A DNA stretch of 64,000 bases from positions 1-64,000 of the forward strand of contig JAKLKQ010000014.1 of NCBI GenBank assembly GCA_023150555.1, read 5' to 3'. Below the pieces are notes generated by a model. It was not told where the DNA came from. It did not search any database and saw only the letters and a list, made by a program, of their open reading frames with translations. Shown here piece by piece: positions 25,595 to 34,312 of the stretch (position 1 is the first letter of the stretch; each line of letters opens with the position of its first letter). Source of the DNA: Planctomycetota bacterium (GTDB taxonomy: Bacteria; Planctomycetota; SZUA-567; H5-PLA8). The position numbers were made by a program, and so were the translations under genes.

Positions 25595-26139
25595 GACGAG
25601 GGTCCTCCGCCTGGATTGGGCCAAGTTTGGTTGCTGAGCCAATGATAAACTAAGCGCTCATTCCCTCAACGTTCGTTAGGCCCGAAACTTGCCAGAAACC
25701 TAGCCTGATTCTGGAGTTCCGGCATCGGCACTGCACAATGAGCATTCCCTCGCAGAGCAAAGGATATGGACCCGCCTCCGTAACAGGCCCTAGCAGCCCG
25801 TTGAAAAAGGGGCCAGGCCGCGTTGCGAGGGATTTTCGAACTGAACGAGGACCGCGAAGCAGAGCCGTAGTCGGAAACTACGGCGCGCGTAGCGGAACGA
25901 AGTTCAGGACGAAAAGAACCGCAACCCTCCGGGCAGCCTCGTCTTGCGATCCGGACCTGCGTTGCGCTTCGCTGCGGCGTATCTTCTCGATATGCCTCGA
26001 CTTCGCGCGTCTTGGTCCGAATCACTATCCAAGGCTGCGCGCCCCGACCCTTTTTCGACGGGCTGCTAGAGGGCTCCGCCTTCGCTTTCCCAAGACGGGT
26101 CTTGCCTTACGATAGCGTCATTCGCCTGGAGCCCTGTGT
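25595..26139. other. Intergenic region holding a MITE
   Basis: 545 bp between the TPR gene start and the sigma-like gene. Apart from the 280-bp inverted-repeat element at 25790-26069 I see no gene. Bases 25650-25790 are moderately AT-rich and likely carry the TPR promoter. The open frames crossing the element on either strand are by-products of its palindromic sequence. Confidence 0.6.
25790..26069. mobile_element. 280-bp MITE with 24-bp terminal inverted repeats
   Basis: Left end CTAGCAGCCCGTTGAAAAAG and right end (read inward) CTAGCAGCCCGTCGAAAAAG match over about 23 of 25 bp, and both ends begin CTAG. The interior carries a hairpin GCCGTAGT-CGGAA-ACTACGGC near 25867-25887 and encodes nothing. 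Non-autonomous elements that end in G(C)CCGTtGAAAAA and carry a central tac/gta hairpin are scattered in many environmental bacterial genomes. No transposase is nearby. Confidence 0.82.
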
Positions 26140-27528
26140 GTGAACGAAGCCCTGCTGCGCACCGTCCACCGCGCCATTCGCTCCGACCGTTCCGCCTTGC
26201 GGAGCCTGGTCGACCGCTACCAGGGCTTCGCCTACGCCGTCGCCTACCGCCAGACCAAGAGCTTCCCGCAGGCCCAGCGCCTGGTCGTGGCGGGCTGGGT
26301 CGAAGCCGCGCGCCGCCTGCCGCGCTTGGCCGAGCCCGAACGCTTCGCGCGCCTGCTCGAGGACGCCATCGCCGACACCCACAAGGCCATGCCCAAGGAC
26401 GCGCCCGTCGAGTCCGCCGAGGAAAACGAGCCCCACAGCATCCTGCGCACCGAGAAGGTCCAGGCACGCCGCGCCCTTCGCCAGGCCCTGGCCGCCTGCC
26501 CGCTGCCCGAGTCGCCCGTCTTCTTCCTCAAGTTCGTCGAGGGCCTAACGCTTGAACAGATTGCCGAACTGTACGGCGTCGAGAAGCCCGCCGTGGTCGC
26601 TTCCATGCGCAAGGTCTGCGTCGATCTGGCCTTCCGCGCCGGCTACGCGACGGGAATGGAAGGCCAGGCGCCGCCGGAGCCCGAGACGCTTTCGCCCGAA
26701 CGCCGCGAGTTGCTCGGCGCGGCCGTCGAGATCGCCGAAGGTTCGCTGGCGCCCAACCTGCAGCGCGACCTCGAACGCTCCATCCAGACGCACGCCGAAT
26801 TCCGCAAGGACCACGAAGCCGTTCAGCAGGTGCTCGAACAGGCCACGCGCACCTTCGCCGCGCACCGGCTTCCGCAGGATTTCATCAAGGAAATCCTGCT
26901 CGCGATCCCCTACAGCGGGCCAGGGCGCGGGCCCGAGACCGATGCGCCCGGCCCCGCGCAGGGATACTCGAGCGCCTACGGCCAGAACGTCCCGCCCGCG
27001 GCGCCGCCGGTGTACTTGCAGGACCTTCCGCTGGGCCCTTCGCTGATCCTGGGCCTGGTGGGCGCGCTGATGGGGCTGCTCTTCTCGGTCTGGATCGTCA
27101 GCAGCGCATGGAACAGCAAGTGGGCGATCGACAACTTCCAGGGCTTCGGCGACGGCGCCATCGCACTGAACGCCGTGCAGATCCTGCTCGGCGCCGGCGG
27201 GGCGCTGTTGCTGCTCTTCGCGCGTCCGCCGTTCCTGCGCGCGGTCGCACCCCTGCCGCCGTGGTACTACGGCTGCTACGGGATCCTGGTCGGCGCGTTC
27301 CTCGCCCTACTGTTCGCCGACGCCGCGTGGAACGACGCGATCCTGCAAGGCGTCGTCGGGCCGCTGTGGCTGGTGGCGGCCTTCGCGCTGCTGGAACTGC
27401 GCCGGCGCATGGAGCGCCAGGAATTCGAAGCGCGCACCGAGGCCCGCCTGCGGCGCCTCGAAAAGGGCGGCTACATCCCGCCGCAGCCGACGCCCGTCCC
27501 GACGCCGACGCCGCAACAGCAGGGTTGA
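26140..27528 (+). CDS. ECF sigma-like / anti-sigma-like / membrane fusion protein
   Basis: 462 residues from GTG 26140 (GGAG eight bases upstream). Residues 17-66 resemble sigma-70 region 2 (RSLVDRYQGFAYAVAYRQTK). Residues 110-162 resemble region 4 with helix-turn-helix (LPESPVFFLKFVEGLTLEQI ... IAELYGVEKPAVVASMRK). Residues 190-256 look like the core of an anti-sigma zf-HC2 domain (EGSLAPNLQRDLERSIQTHA ... FRKDHEAVQQVLEQ ... LPQDFIKEILLAI) but without its Cys/His ligands. A Pro-rich linker leads to four membrane spans (about 300-322, 342-360, 376-394, 402-419). A sigma factor tethered to the membrane with its own anti-sigma-like part is unusual. Whether it binds RNA polymerase is unproven, since region 2 is degenerate. 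Confidence 0.7.
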   Translation: MNEALLRTVHRAIRSDRSALRSLVDRYQGFAYAVAYRQTKSFPQAQRLVVAGWVEAARRLPRLAEPERFARLLEDAIADTHKAMPKDAPVESAEENEPHSILRTEKVQARRALRQALAACPLPESPVFFLKFVEGLTLEQIAELYGVEKPAVVASMRKVCVDLAFRAGYATGMEGQAPPEPETLSPERRELLGAAVEIAEGSLAPNLQRDLERSIQTHAEFRKDHEAVQQVLEQATRTFAAHRLPQDFIKEILLAIPYSGPGRGPETDAPGPAQGYSSAYGQNVPPAAPPVYLQDLPLGPSLILGLVGALMGLLFSVWIVSSAWNSKWAIDNFQGFGDGAIALNAVQILLGAGGALLLLFARPPFLRAVAPLPPWYYGCYGILVGAFLALLFADAAWNDAILQGVVGPLWLVAAFALLELRRRMERQEFEARTEARLRRLEKGGYIPPQPTPVPTPTPQQQG

Positions 27529-27565
27529 GGGGAGAGACGGCAACGGCGTTTCCCGTCTCCCGTTC

Positions 27566-27646
27566 CCGGTTTCCAGTTAAGGTCGAACGCCCAACACGGG
27601 GAAGCCGTCGCAAGCATGCAACCGGAAACAGGAAGCTGGAAACCGG
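27566..27646. repeat. Inverted repeat CCGGTTTCCAG / CTGGAAACCGG
   Basis: Perfect 11-bp arms at 27566-27576 and 27636-27646 in the gap before endonuclease V. The right-arm sequence occurs again at 28462-28472, inside the hairpin element after that gene, so endonuclease V is bracketed by copies. The gap also holds an imperfect GGGAGA...CCGTCTCCC hairpin (27532-27561) that could end the upstream transcript. Confidence 0.55.
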
Positions 27647-27690
27647 AATCGCATCTGCGCGAACACGTTCGGCTGCCGTAGACTCGGCAC

Positions 27691-28380
27691 ATGCGCATCC
27701 GCAACCTCCACCGCTGGAACCTCAGCATCCCCGCCGCGAAGGCGCTGCAATCGCGCCTGGCGCCCCGCGTCTCGGCGAAGACGCCGCGCGGCTTCGCGCC
27801 GCGCTTCGTCGCCGGCGCAGACATGTCGCACCAGCGCGGATCCCAGTGGCTCTACGGCGCGGTGGTGGTGCTCGACCTCAAAGATTTCTCGGTCATCGAG
27901 ACCGCCTGCGCGCGCCGGCGCATGACGTTTCCGTACGTGCCGGGCTACCTCAGCTTCCGCGAAGCGCCGGTGCTGCTCGATTGCTTCCGAAAGATTAGAT
28001 CGCGCATCGACGCGGCGTTCTTCGACGGCCAGGGCTACGCGCACCCGCGGCGCTTCGGGCTCGCGTGCCACGTGGGGCTGTGGCTCGGCGTGCCGTCGGT
28101 CGGCTGCGCGAAGAGCCGCTTCATCGGCGCGCACGGGGAAGTTGGGGAGAAACCCGGCGCACGCGCGGCGTTGAAGGATGGACGTGAACGCATCGGCACG
28201 GTGCTGCGCACGCGCGCGGGTTCGAAGCCGCTCTACGTAAGCGTCGGGAACGCGATCGCGCTGAAGGACGCCGAGGCGCTTGTCCTGCGCTGCTGCGACG
28301 GGAAGCACCGCCTGCCCGAGCCGGCGCGCCGTGCGCACGAGGCCGTCAATGCGTACCGGCGGTCGAAAGAGAATTTTTAA
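27691..28380 (+). CDS. nfi: Endonuclease V (deoxyinosine 3' endonuclease)
   Basis: 229 residues. Nicks DNA (or RNA) one nucleotide 3' of inosine, starting repair of deaminated adenine. Family motifs are all present: FVAGADMSH with metal ligand Asp44, PYVPGYLSFREAP (81-93) with the wedge PYVPG and Glu91, FDGQGYAHPRRFGLACHVG (111-129) with Asp112, GCAKSRFIG and HRLPEPARRAHEA near the end. In the strand YVSVGNAIAL, Asn187 replaces a His that is usual in YVS-GH-I. The core triad is intact, so activity is expected. No strong ribosome site is visible before ATG 27691. It converges on the WD40 gene, with a hairpin repeat in between. Confidence 0.93.
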   Translation: MRIRNLHRWNLSIPAAKALQSRLAPRVSAKTPRGFAPRFVAGADMSHQRGSQWLYGAVVVLDLKDFSVIETACARRRMTFPYVPGYLSFREAPVLLDCFRKIRSRIDAAFFDGQGYAHPRRFGLACHVGLWLGVPSVGCAKSRFIGAHGEVGEKPGARAALKDGRERIGTVLRTRAGSKPLYVSVGNAIALKDAEALVLRCCDGKHRLPEPARRAHEAVNAYRRSKENF

Positions 28381-28496
28381 CCACAGAGTACACAGAGAGC
28401 ACAGAGAACGGCGATCTCGATTACGGTTTCCGGTTGACTCTCGCAAAGCCAGTACAGGAGACTGGAAACCGGAAACGCCGTTAAGATCTCTGTGGT
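28380..28496. repeat. Hairpin element filling a convergent intergenic gap (CACAGAG repeat)
   Basis: Outer inverted repeat ACCACAGAG / CTCTGTGGT (28380-28388, 28488-28496), inner AACGGCG / CGCCGTT (28407-28413, 28476-28482) and GGTTTCCGG / CCGGAAAC (28425-28433, 28469-28476). The element occupies the gap between two convergent genes exactly: the endonuclease V TAA overlaps its left end and the WD40 TGA its right end. It probably folds in both transcripts and acts as a bidirectional end. It is one of several CACAGAG-type repeats in the window. Confidence 0.65.
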
Positions 28497-29710
28497 CAAT
28501 TCGTTTTCAGTTCGCGCCGGTCCTTGCGCCAGCTCCACGCAAAGCACCCGAGCAACACGATCGCCAGCCACGTCTGCGGGAGCCAGAAGTACCCCCACCA
28601 CCACTCGGGGCGGCGGCGCACGTAGATCCGCGCGGTCTTGTCGAGGGATGCGAGGACGATTTTGTTTCCGGCAGGCGAAAAATTCCCATCCGTAATATTG
28701 CAACCCGGCCACGAAAATTCGCACGTACCCAGGAAACTCAATTCCGCGACGTTCCCAAACTGGTTATCGAACGCCAACAGGCCGGCATCTTGGCCATTGC
28801 TGAATACGACAAGCACTCGACATCCATCGGAGGCCACTCTTGCCCGCGCCACGGCACCGCCAAGGTTCAGACTCTGAACGCCTTTCCACCTGACCACACG
28901 TGTTGGAGCGGCCGCGTGAATACCGACCTCACCGCTCTTGTCCGACACGACCGCCCATTGCCCATGCGGCGCAAAGTCCACGCAATGCGCTATGTCCTTA
29001 GTCGCAGCAATCGCTCGAATTTCCGCAAACGTCTCCGCATCCCACAGTCGCACCGTAGTGTCCCCGCTCGCCGTCGAAAGGTATTTGCCGTCGGGCGAGT
29101 ACGTCACACACTCGACGCTGCGTGTATGGCCTTTCAGTTCGCCGACGAGTTCCAGCGTCTGCGCATCCACGACCCGCGCGGACCCGTCGAACATCCCGTA
29201 CGCGATGCGTTTTCCATCCTGCGAATAGACCGCGCTGAGGATGTGCGCGTCGTGGCCGCCGATGCGCTTCACTTCCTTGCCCGTTTCCGCGTCCCAGACC
29301 AACAAGACGCGGTCAAGCCCGCCGCTGACGATGCGCGTGCCGTCAGGCGTATAGTTCGCCGTGTACACCGCGCGTTCGTGGCCGGTGTAGACGCGCAACT
29401 CGGCGCCGCTCGCGGCGTCCCATTCGCGTACGGTGCCGTCGCGCGCGGCGGAGAGCACCTTCTTCCCATCCGGCGAGAAGACCGCCGCGTGCAGCCCGTC
29501 GGTGTGCCCGCGCAAGACCGGGCCAGGGACCCACGGTTCGCGGTTGGCATAGATGATGACGGGGCTTCCGGCGAGCAGCGCGAAGAAGAGCATCGTGCGC
29601 AGGCTGAAGCGCAGCCGGCGCCGCAGGCTTCCGCGAGCGGGCGGGGGAAGGGGCGCGGAGGCCTGTTCGGGCGCGTTGGCGTCGGTGAGGGTCTGGTCTC
29701 GTTCTCGCAT
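28496..29710 (-). CDS. Membrane-anchored WD40 propeller protein
   Basis: 404 residues. N-terminal anchor RRRLRFSLRTMLFFALLAGS (about 30-49), the SLRT-type planctomycete anchor. Then WD40 blades: GHTDGLHAAVFSPDGKKVLS, GHERAVYTANYTPDGTRIVS, GHDAHILSAVYSQDGKRIAY, GHTRSVECVTYSPDGKYLST, and more degenerate ones; each ends in a VxxWDAxxG-type strand. A C-terminal span lies at about 373-393 (FWLPQTWLAIVLLGCFAWSW). No enzymatic domain. Such proteins scaffold others at the membrane. Divergent from the radical SAM gene. Confidence 0.87.
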   Translation of the reverse strand: MRERDQTLTDANAPEQASAPLPPPARGSLRRRLRFSLRTMLFFALLAGSPVIIYANREPWVPGPVLRGHTDGLHAAVFSPDGKKVLSAARDGTVREWDAASGAELRVYTGHERAVYTANYTPDGTRIVSGGLDRVLLVWDAETGKEVKRIGGHDAHILSAVYSQDGKRIAYGMFDGSARVVDAQTLELVGELKGHTRSVECVTYSPDGKYLSTASGDTTVRLWDAETFAEIRAIAATKDIAHCVDFAPHGQWAVVSDKSGEVGIHAAAPTRVVRWKGVQSLNLGGAVARARVASDGCRVLVVFSNGQDAGLLAFDNQFGNVAELSFLGTCEFSWPGCNITDGNFSPAGNKIVLASLDKTARIYVRRRPEWWWGYFWLPQTWLAIVLLGCFAWSWRKDRRELKTN

Positions 29711-29894
29711 CGGCTTGCACTATACCGTGTTGCGCATTCGGTGCGGAGATACGCGTCTCCCTAAAATTGCGTTTCTAGAGCATTTATAATCCTTGCGCTG
29801 GAAGGAAAATGCCTTAAAGTGAACTCGCTTAGGTAAGTATACAGATGACCAGGCAAGAAGCACTTCGTCCGGTACCGGCGAATCGAGGCCTCGA

Positions 29895-31493
29895 TTGCGC
29901 GTCTTCCTGGTCCACGTCCGCGACCCGCAGTTCTATGCCTTGCCCGCAAAGCACCGCGCGCCGAACGGCAGAATCCGCATCATGGGCTTCCCGCCCATCG
30001 GCATCATGTCGCTTTCGTCCGTGCTCAAACGCGCCGGCCACGAAGTCGTCATGTTCGACCAGGCCAATCCCGAGACGCCCAACGACGTCATCCTGGACGA
30101 AATCAAGCGCCAGAAGCCCGCGCTGATCGGATTGAGTTTCCTCAGCACGACCAGTTACCCCTACGCGAAGATCCTGGCTCGCCAGATCCGCGCGGCCGAC
30201 GCGAAGGTGAAACTGGCGTTCGGCGGCGTCTTCGCCACCCTGAACGCGCAGCTGGTGAAGTTGCAGTGTCCCGAGGTGGACTTCGTCTGCCGCGGCGACG
30301 GCGAGCAGCTGATCCTCGACCTGATCGAGCACATCGACGACCCGTCGGGCGTGACCGGCGTCACCTGGGCCAAGGACGGGTCGATGGTGCACAACGCACC
30401 CCGGCCCCTGGAGCGGAACCTGGACCAGTGGCCGTTCCCGGACCGGGAGAGCCTGCCGCTGGATTTCATCGAGTCTATGCCGCTTGACGTGCCAGTGGTG
30501 CTCTCGATGGACCGCTTCACGACCATGCAGACGTCGCGCGGCTGCCCCTGGCCCTGCGTCTTCTGCGACATCCCGATCTTCAACGAAGGCAAGTGGCGTG
30601 CGCGCAGCCCGCAGCACGTGCTCGCGGAACTCGAACACCTGCAGAACCAGGGGTACGGCGGCCTGTACTTCGTCGACGACCATTTCCTCTTGCAGCCCAA
30701 GCGCATCGAGGCCATCTGCAAGGGCATCAACGAGAAGGGCCTTACCATCGAGTGGGGCTGCGAAGGACGTGTGGACTCCGTCTGCCAGCCCCTCTTCCCG
30801 GCCATGGCCAAGGCGCATTGCCGCACGCTGATGTTCGGCATCGAGAGCGGCAGCCAGAAGATCCTCAACCGTTTGAAGAAGGACCAGACGATCGAACAGG
30901 TCACGACCGCCGTGAAGACCGCGAAGAAAGCGGGCATCGAGATCGTCCACGGGTTCTTCGTCGTCGGCACGCCGGACGAGACCGTCGAGGACGTGCGCGC
31001 CACCATGAAGTTCGCCGCGCGGCTGCCTCTCGACACCTTCGGATTCAACCGCCTGTGCGTCTACCGAGGCACGCCGCTGTGGCGGGAGTACATCCAGCGC
31101 GGGCTCGTCGACGACGCCAGGGACTGGTTCAAGTATTTCAAATGCACGGAGATCGACCCCACCTGCCTGTCCGGCGAAGTAGTGAACGCCGAGCGCTCGC
31201 GGGGGCTCCTGCGGCTGTTCGCCTACAAGCTCTTCCGCTATCCGGGCCAGACGTTCACGCTCCTGCGGCGGCTGCTGCGCCACATGCCCTTCCGCGACGT
31301 GGTCTACCTGATCGTGAAGCCGTTCCTGGGGAAGAAGCGCGGCGCCACCAAGGCCGAGGTGCTTTCGCGGGCGGTCGAGCACGGCGCGTCCAAGGACCAG
31401 GCCGCGGCCTTGACGCAGGTGGCCGACGCGGAACTCGAACACGTGATCCGCGAGTCTCAGCTTGAGCGGAAGAGGCTTCTGGAATCCAGTTAA
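29895..31493 (+). CDS. B12-binding-domain radical SAM protein
   Basis: 532 residues. The N-terminal cobalamin-binding-type Rossmann domain (about 1-160; PPIGIMSLSSVLKRAGHEVV, GLSFLSTTSYPYAKIL) is followed by a radical SAM barrel with QTSRGCPWPCVFCDI, where Cys217, Cys221 and Cys224 bind the 4Fe-4S cluster. FGIESGSQKILNRLKKDQT and GFFVVGTPDET are typical of the BchE/P-methylase class. A C-terminal helical region (about 430-532) follows. Methylations or ring rearrangements on lipids, hopanoids or secondary metabolites are typical, but the substrate is unknown. The start is TTG 29895 with GAGG six bases upstream; no in-frame ATG gives a full domain. A TATAAT lies at 29785. Confidence 0.88.
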   Translation: MRVFLVHVRDPQFYALPAKHRAPNGRIRIMGFPPIGIMSLSSVLKRAGHEVVMFDQANPETPNDVILDEIKRQKPALIGLSFLSTTSYPYAKILARQIRAADAKVKLAFGGVFATLNAQLVKLQCPEVDFVCRGDGEQLILDLIEHIDDPSGVTGVTWAKDGSMVHNAPRPLERNLDQWPFPDRESLPLDFIESMPLDVPVVLSMDRFTTMQTSRGCPWPCVFCDIPIFNEGKWRARSPQHVLAELEHLQNQGYGGLYFVDDHFLLQPKRIEAICKGINEKGLTIEWGCEGRVDSVCQPLFPAMAKAHCRTLMFGIESGSQKILNRLKKDQTIEQVTTAVKTAKKAGIEIVHGFFVVGTPDETVEDVRATMKFAARLPLDTFGFNRLCVYRGTPLWREYIQRGLVDDARDWFKYFKCTEIDPTCLSGEVVNAERSRGLLRLFAYKLFRYPGQTFTLLRRLLRHMPFRDVVYLIVKPFLGKKRGATKAEVLSRAVEHGASKDQAAALTQVADAELEHVIRESQLERKRLLESS

Positions 31494-31909
31494 ATGCAGG
31501 CGGCGCGGCCTTTCCGCCGCCTATGCAGTTGCGCTTTGCGTATCGGAAGAGTTCGCGTCCGCCAAAATCGCCACCCCATTATTTGCACGTGTGCGTACTT
31601 TTAAGGGCCGTATCGGGGTATGGAAAATGGGTCCGGGAAACCCATCTCCTGTGACCCCCTCAAGGCCCCGCTGGTTCATTCTATCTGCTGGCGGTGTTTC
31701 CAGTTATGGAAACTGTGCCCCACCCGGACCTTGTTTCATCAAATGCAACTCGTGCATTTATCCAAAAAATGGAGTAGAAGAAGGAGTCCTGTTTAGTCGT
31801 TAGATGTACATAGGGGGGGCCATTAAGGGCTCCGGGTCATAGACTTATGTCGCAGGATCAGGTCGGGCAGCGGGCAGGGCAGGCAGCCGGGCGCACAAGC
31901 GAGGCGGCG
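31494..31909. other. 416-bp intergenic region, no convincing gene
   Basis: A GC hairpin AGGCGGCG / CGCCGCCT (31498-31505, 31515-31522) just after the radical SAM stop may end that transcript, though no T-run follows. The rest is lower in GC. An open frame at 31462-31803 has no ribosome site and overlaps the radical SAM end; I do not call it. Confidence 0.5.
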
Positions 31910-32323
31910 ATGAACAGCGTTTTGGTTCGAAAGACGACGGGTTCGATCCGCGTCTCGGCCAGGCTGGAAGCCGAGCGCCACAAGTGGATCGAGTCCGAGA
32001 AGGCCGGGCGCGACCTGGGCGCCGACGCGATCCACGACTGGTCGCGCCGGTACTGGTGGCGCTGGTGCCGCGACCGCTGGATCGAGCACCTGCACGGCGA
32101 ACGCTTCTGGGACGAACTGCCCGAGTCCGACTTCGGCCTGCTGCTGCGCGACTTCCATCCCAACACCGCGCTGCTGGACGAGATCGTCGCGCGCATCAAG
32201 AACGGCGGCGAGAACCTCGACATCCTCATCTGGGCCCAGACCGAGAAGAAGAACCTCAACGACACCTTCGAGATCCTGCGCCTCCTCGACATCAACTCCC
32301 GCCGCATGACCTTCTGGCCGTAA
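31910..32323 (+). CDS. Small conserved-looking protein, 137 aa
   Basis: From ATG 31910 the product begins MNSVLVRKTTGSIRV; an upstream ATG at 31847 would add 21 low-complexity residues and is less likely. The core is rich in aromatic and charged residues (HDWSRRYWWRWCRDRWIEHL, GERFWDELPESDFGLLLRDF) and ends ENLDILIWAQTEKKNLNDTF then EILRLLDINSRRMTFWP. The strict spacing of Trp, Arg and Asp suggests a small helical protein under selection. I recall similar HDW--RHWW motifs in planctomycete hypotheticals but cannot name a family. Cytoplasmic, function unknown. Confidence 0.65.
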   Translation: MNSVLVRKTTGSIRVSARLEAERHKWIESEKAGRDLGADAIHDWSRRYWWRWCRDRWIEHLHGERFWDELPESDFGLLLRDFHPNTALLDEIVARIKNGGENLDILIWAQTEKKNLNDTFEILRLLDINSRRMTFWP

Positions 32324-32503
32324 TCCGCAGGAGCCAGGGTCAGGGGCCAGAACGGCAACCCCCGGCCAAACCTCGCCGCCATCCGACGCCGCTCATCTAG
32401 TATCTATTGACACACATTCCCGTTTCCGTCCGGATCCTCGCCGCCGCACGCGTGCGTACACTGGCTTTCGGCGATATCATTTAGCCACCGGTGAGGGAAC
32501 GAA

Positions 32504-34174
32504 ATGAATACTCAAGCCGAACAGGACGCCAGGGCACACGCGGCGCGTGCGCGTGGCTTCCTCGAACAGCTCGCCGAAGCGAAGAAGGACCCCCTCGCGT
32601 GCCTCGCCGCGAACCGCGAGACGGGCGCGGCCTGCGACGCGATCGAGCAGGCGCTCGCGCACATGGACGCGCGCAAGGACTGCAGCGACTTCAAGGCGCA
32701 CCTGCTGCTGCGCGCCTGCCGGCTGCCCCAGACCTCCGCGCGGCTGCCGCAGGCCCTGCGCGAGCGCATCCGCGCGGCCCTGCTGGGCCTGCCGTACCGC
32801 GACTTCGCGCCCGACAACAGGATGCTGCACCGCAGCGAAAACCACCGGCTCTGCTTCCTCACCGCCGAACTGCTCGCCGCGGAGACCTGGCCCGAGGCGG
32901 CATTCACTTCCACCGGGCGACCGGCGCGCGAGCACTTCCACCAGGCGCGCTACGACCTGGCGGACTGGACCCGCTGGGTGGGCACCTACGGCTCCAGCGA
33001 GTGGGATTCCTCGACCTACTACGCCATCGACCTGCTCTCGCTGCTCGACGTATTCGATTTCAGCGCCGACGATCGTTCGCGCCGACGTGCGCGGTGGGTC
33101 CTCGACAAGCTGGTGCTCGACATCGCGCTCAAGTCCTTCCGCGGCGTCTACGGCGGCTCGCAGGGCCGCTGCTACGCGAACGCGCTGCTCAACCCGCGAC
33201 AGTGCGGCACGGCGAACGTCCTGCCGCTCCTCTTCGGCCTCAGCGAACCGTCGCTGGACGGCGGCGGCATGCTGAGTTCCTTCCTCGCAACCAGCGGCTA
33301 CCGGCCGCCCGAAGCAATCGGGCGCATCGCGGCGTCAGCCGAGGCGATGCTGCACCGCCAGCGCCACCGCGGCGACGACCGCTACTACCCGCCGCCCGAC
33401 GTGCCCCACGTGAAGAACCTGAACCTGTATTCGGACGTCAACACGGTGACGTACCGCGAGTCCACCGGCATGCTCGCGTCCGCGCAGGACCTGCGGCCGG
33501 GCGAGTCCGACCGCCAGGTGCAGGTCTGGCAGGCCACGCTCTCGCCTGAGATCGCCGTCTTCGCCAACCATCCCGGCGACGAAGGGGTCAACTCGGCGGC
33601 GGGGGCGAGCTTCTGGACCGGTTGCGCGCGCCTGCCGCGGGTCTTCCAGCACGAGGCGACGCTGCTGGCGCTGTACGCCGCCCCGGCGGGCGCCGGCCTG
33701 CCGTATACGCACGCGCATTTTCCGGCCCTGGCCTTCGACGAGACCGCCTTGGGTTCGCACTGGGCGGCCGGGCGGCTGGGGGACGCGTACGTGGGCCTGC
33801 GTTGCTCGTCGAACCTGACGGCCGCGCCGGAGGGTCCGTGGGCGGGCCGGGAACTGCGCGCGGAACCCGGCGCGGCGGCGTGGGCCTGCGAACTGTCCTG
33901 CCGCGCGCGCGCGGGGAATTTCGAAAAGTTCGCCGCCGAACTGCACGAGGCGCCGCTGGCCTTCGACGCGCGGGCGCTGCGCGCCGAGTACCGCTCGCCG
34001 CAGGCGGGCGCGCTTGTCCTGAACTGGACGGGCGCGGCTCTGCGCGACGGGCGCGCGGTGGAACTCGCGCACTTCCCGCATCACGACGGGCCGTTCGCGA
34101 AGGGCGAGTTCGGAAGCGGCGTGGTGGACTTGAACTGCGGCGGCGCGCAAGCGCGCCTGGCGTTGAACGATTGA
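32504..34174 (+). CDS. Alpha/alpha-toroid-like protein, possibly carbohydrate-active
   Basis: 556 residues without a signal peptide. The N-terminal 300 residues are helical with patterns reminiscent of (alpha/alpha)n toroid lyases or hydrolases: RSENHRLCFLTAELLAAETW (110-129), WTRWVGTYGSSEWDSSTYYA, and SFRGVYGGSQGRCYANALLN. The C-terminal half looks like beta-sandwich (AALRDGRAVELAHFPHHDGP). Conserved His, Tyr and Asn in the SENH and GRCYANAL stretches could form an active site. Polysaccharide lyases of PL8/PL12 type share this layout, but I see no diagnostic motif, so this is only a fold guess. GTGAGGGAACGA precedes the ATG. Repeats follow downstream. Confidence 0.6.
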   Translation: MNTQAEQDARAHAARARGFLEQLAEAKKDPLACLAANRETGAACDAIEQALAHMDARKDCSDFKAHLLLRACRLPQTSARLPQALRERIRAALLGLPYRDFAPDNRMLHRSENHRLCFLTAELLAAETWPEAAFTSTGRPAREHFHQARYDLADWTRWVGTYGSSEWDSSTYYAIDLLSLLDVFDFSADDRSRRRARWVLDKLVLDIALKSFRGVYGGSQGRCYANALLNPRQCGTANVLPLLFGLSEPSLDGGGMLSSFLATSGYRPPEAIGRIAASAEAMLHRQRHRGDDRYYPPPDVPHVKNLNLYSDVNTVTYRESTGMLASAQDLRPGESDRQVQVWQATLSPEIAVFANHPGDEGVNSAAGASFWTGCARLPRVFQHEATLLALYAAPAGAGLPYTHAHFPALAFDETALGSHWAAGRLGDAYVGLRCSSNLTAAPEGPWAGRELRAEPGAAAWACELSCRARAGNFEKFAAELHEAPLAFDARALRAEYRSPQAGALVLNWTGAALRDGRAVELAHFPHHDGPFAKGEFGSGVVDLNCGGAQARLALND

Positions 34175-34190
34175 CCGGAACAGGATTCCT

Positions 34191-34222
34191 CGCAGAGAGC
34201 ACCGGGAACACAGGGACAGAGG
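34191..34222. repeat. CACAGAG-type dispersed repeat, degenerate
   Basis: CGCAGAGAGCACCGGGAACACAGGGACAGAGG-like sequence just after the 32504-34174 gene. It resembles the left end of the element at 28380 and the reversed copies at 43894 and 45404. No open frame. Confidence 0.5.
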
Positions 34223-34270
34223 AAGGGGTGGTGGAGGAAGACCGGACCGTTGACGCTTCGGGAGATGGTG

Positions 34271-34312
34271 GCAGAAGGGGCCGAAGGCGCTCCACCCCTG
34301 CAGCCTGAATCC
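34271..34312 (-). terminator. Terminator-like hairpin after murJ, repeated element copy 2
   Basis: Directly after the murJ stop the minus strand reads GGATTCAGGCTGCAGGGGTG then GAGCGCCTTCGGCCCCTTCT. The hairpin part matches the element at 10704-10730 almost base for base, including the TTC loop, with one pair lost. The preceding GATTCAGG is also shared. Confidence 0.5.

Noticed and set aside
29767..29790. TTGCGT...TATAAT as a full promoter for the radical SAM gene
   Set aside because: Spacer is only 12 bases; the TATAAT alone may be real but no matching -35 box is clear.
31462..31803. 113-codon plus-strand frame with a C-N-S-C motif
   Set aside because: Overlaps the radical SAM 3' end, no ribosome site, no similarity recognised; the Cys pattern alone is not enough.
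31915..31965. GGTTCGA / GGGTTCGATCC tRNA T-arm-like sequence
   Set aside because: Falls inside a coding region; no acceptor or anticodon arms around it.
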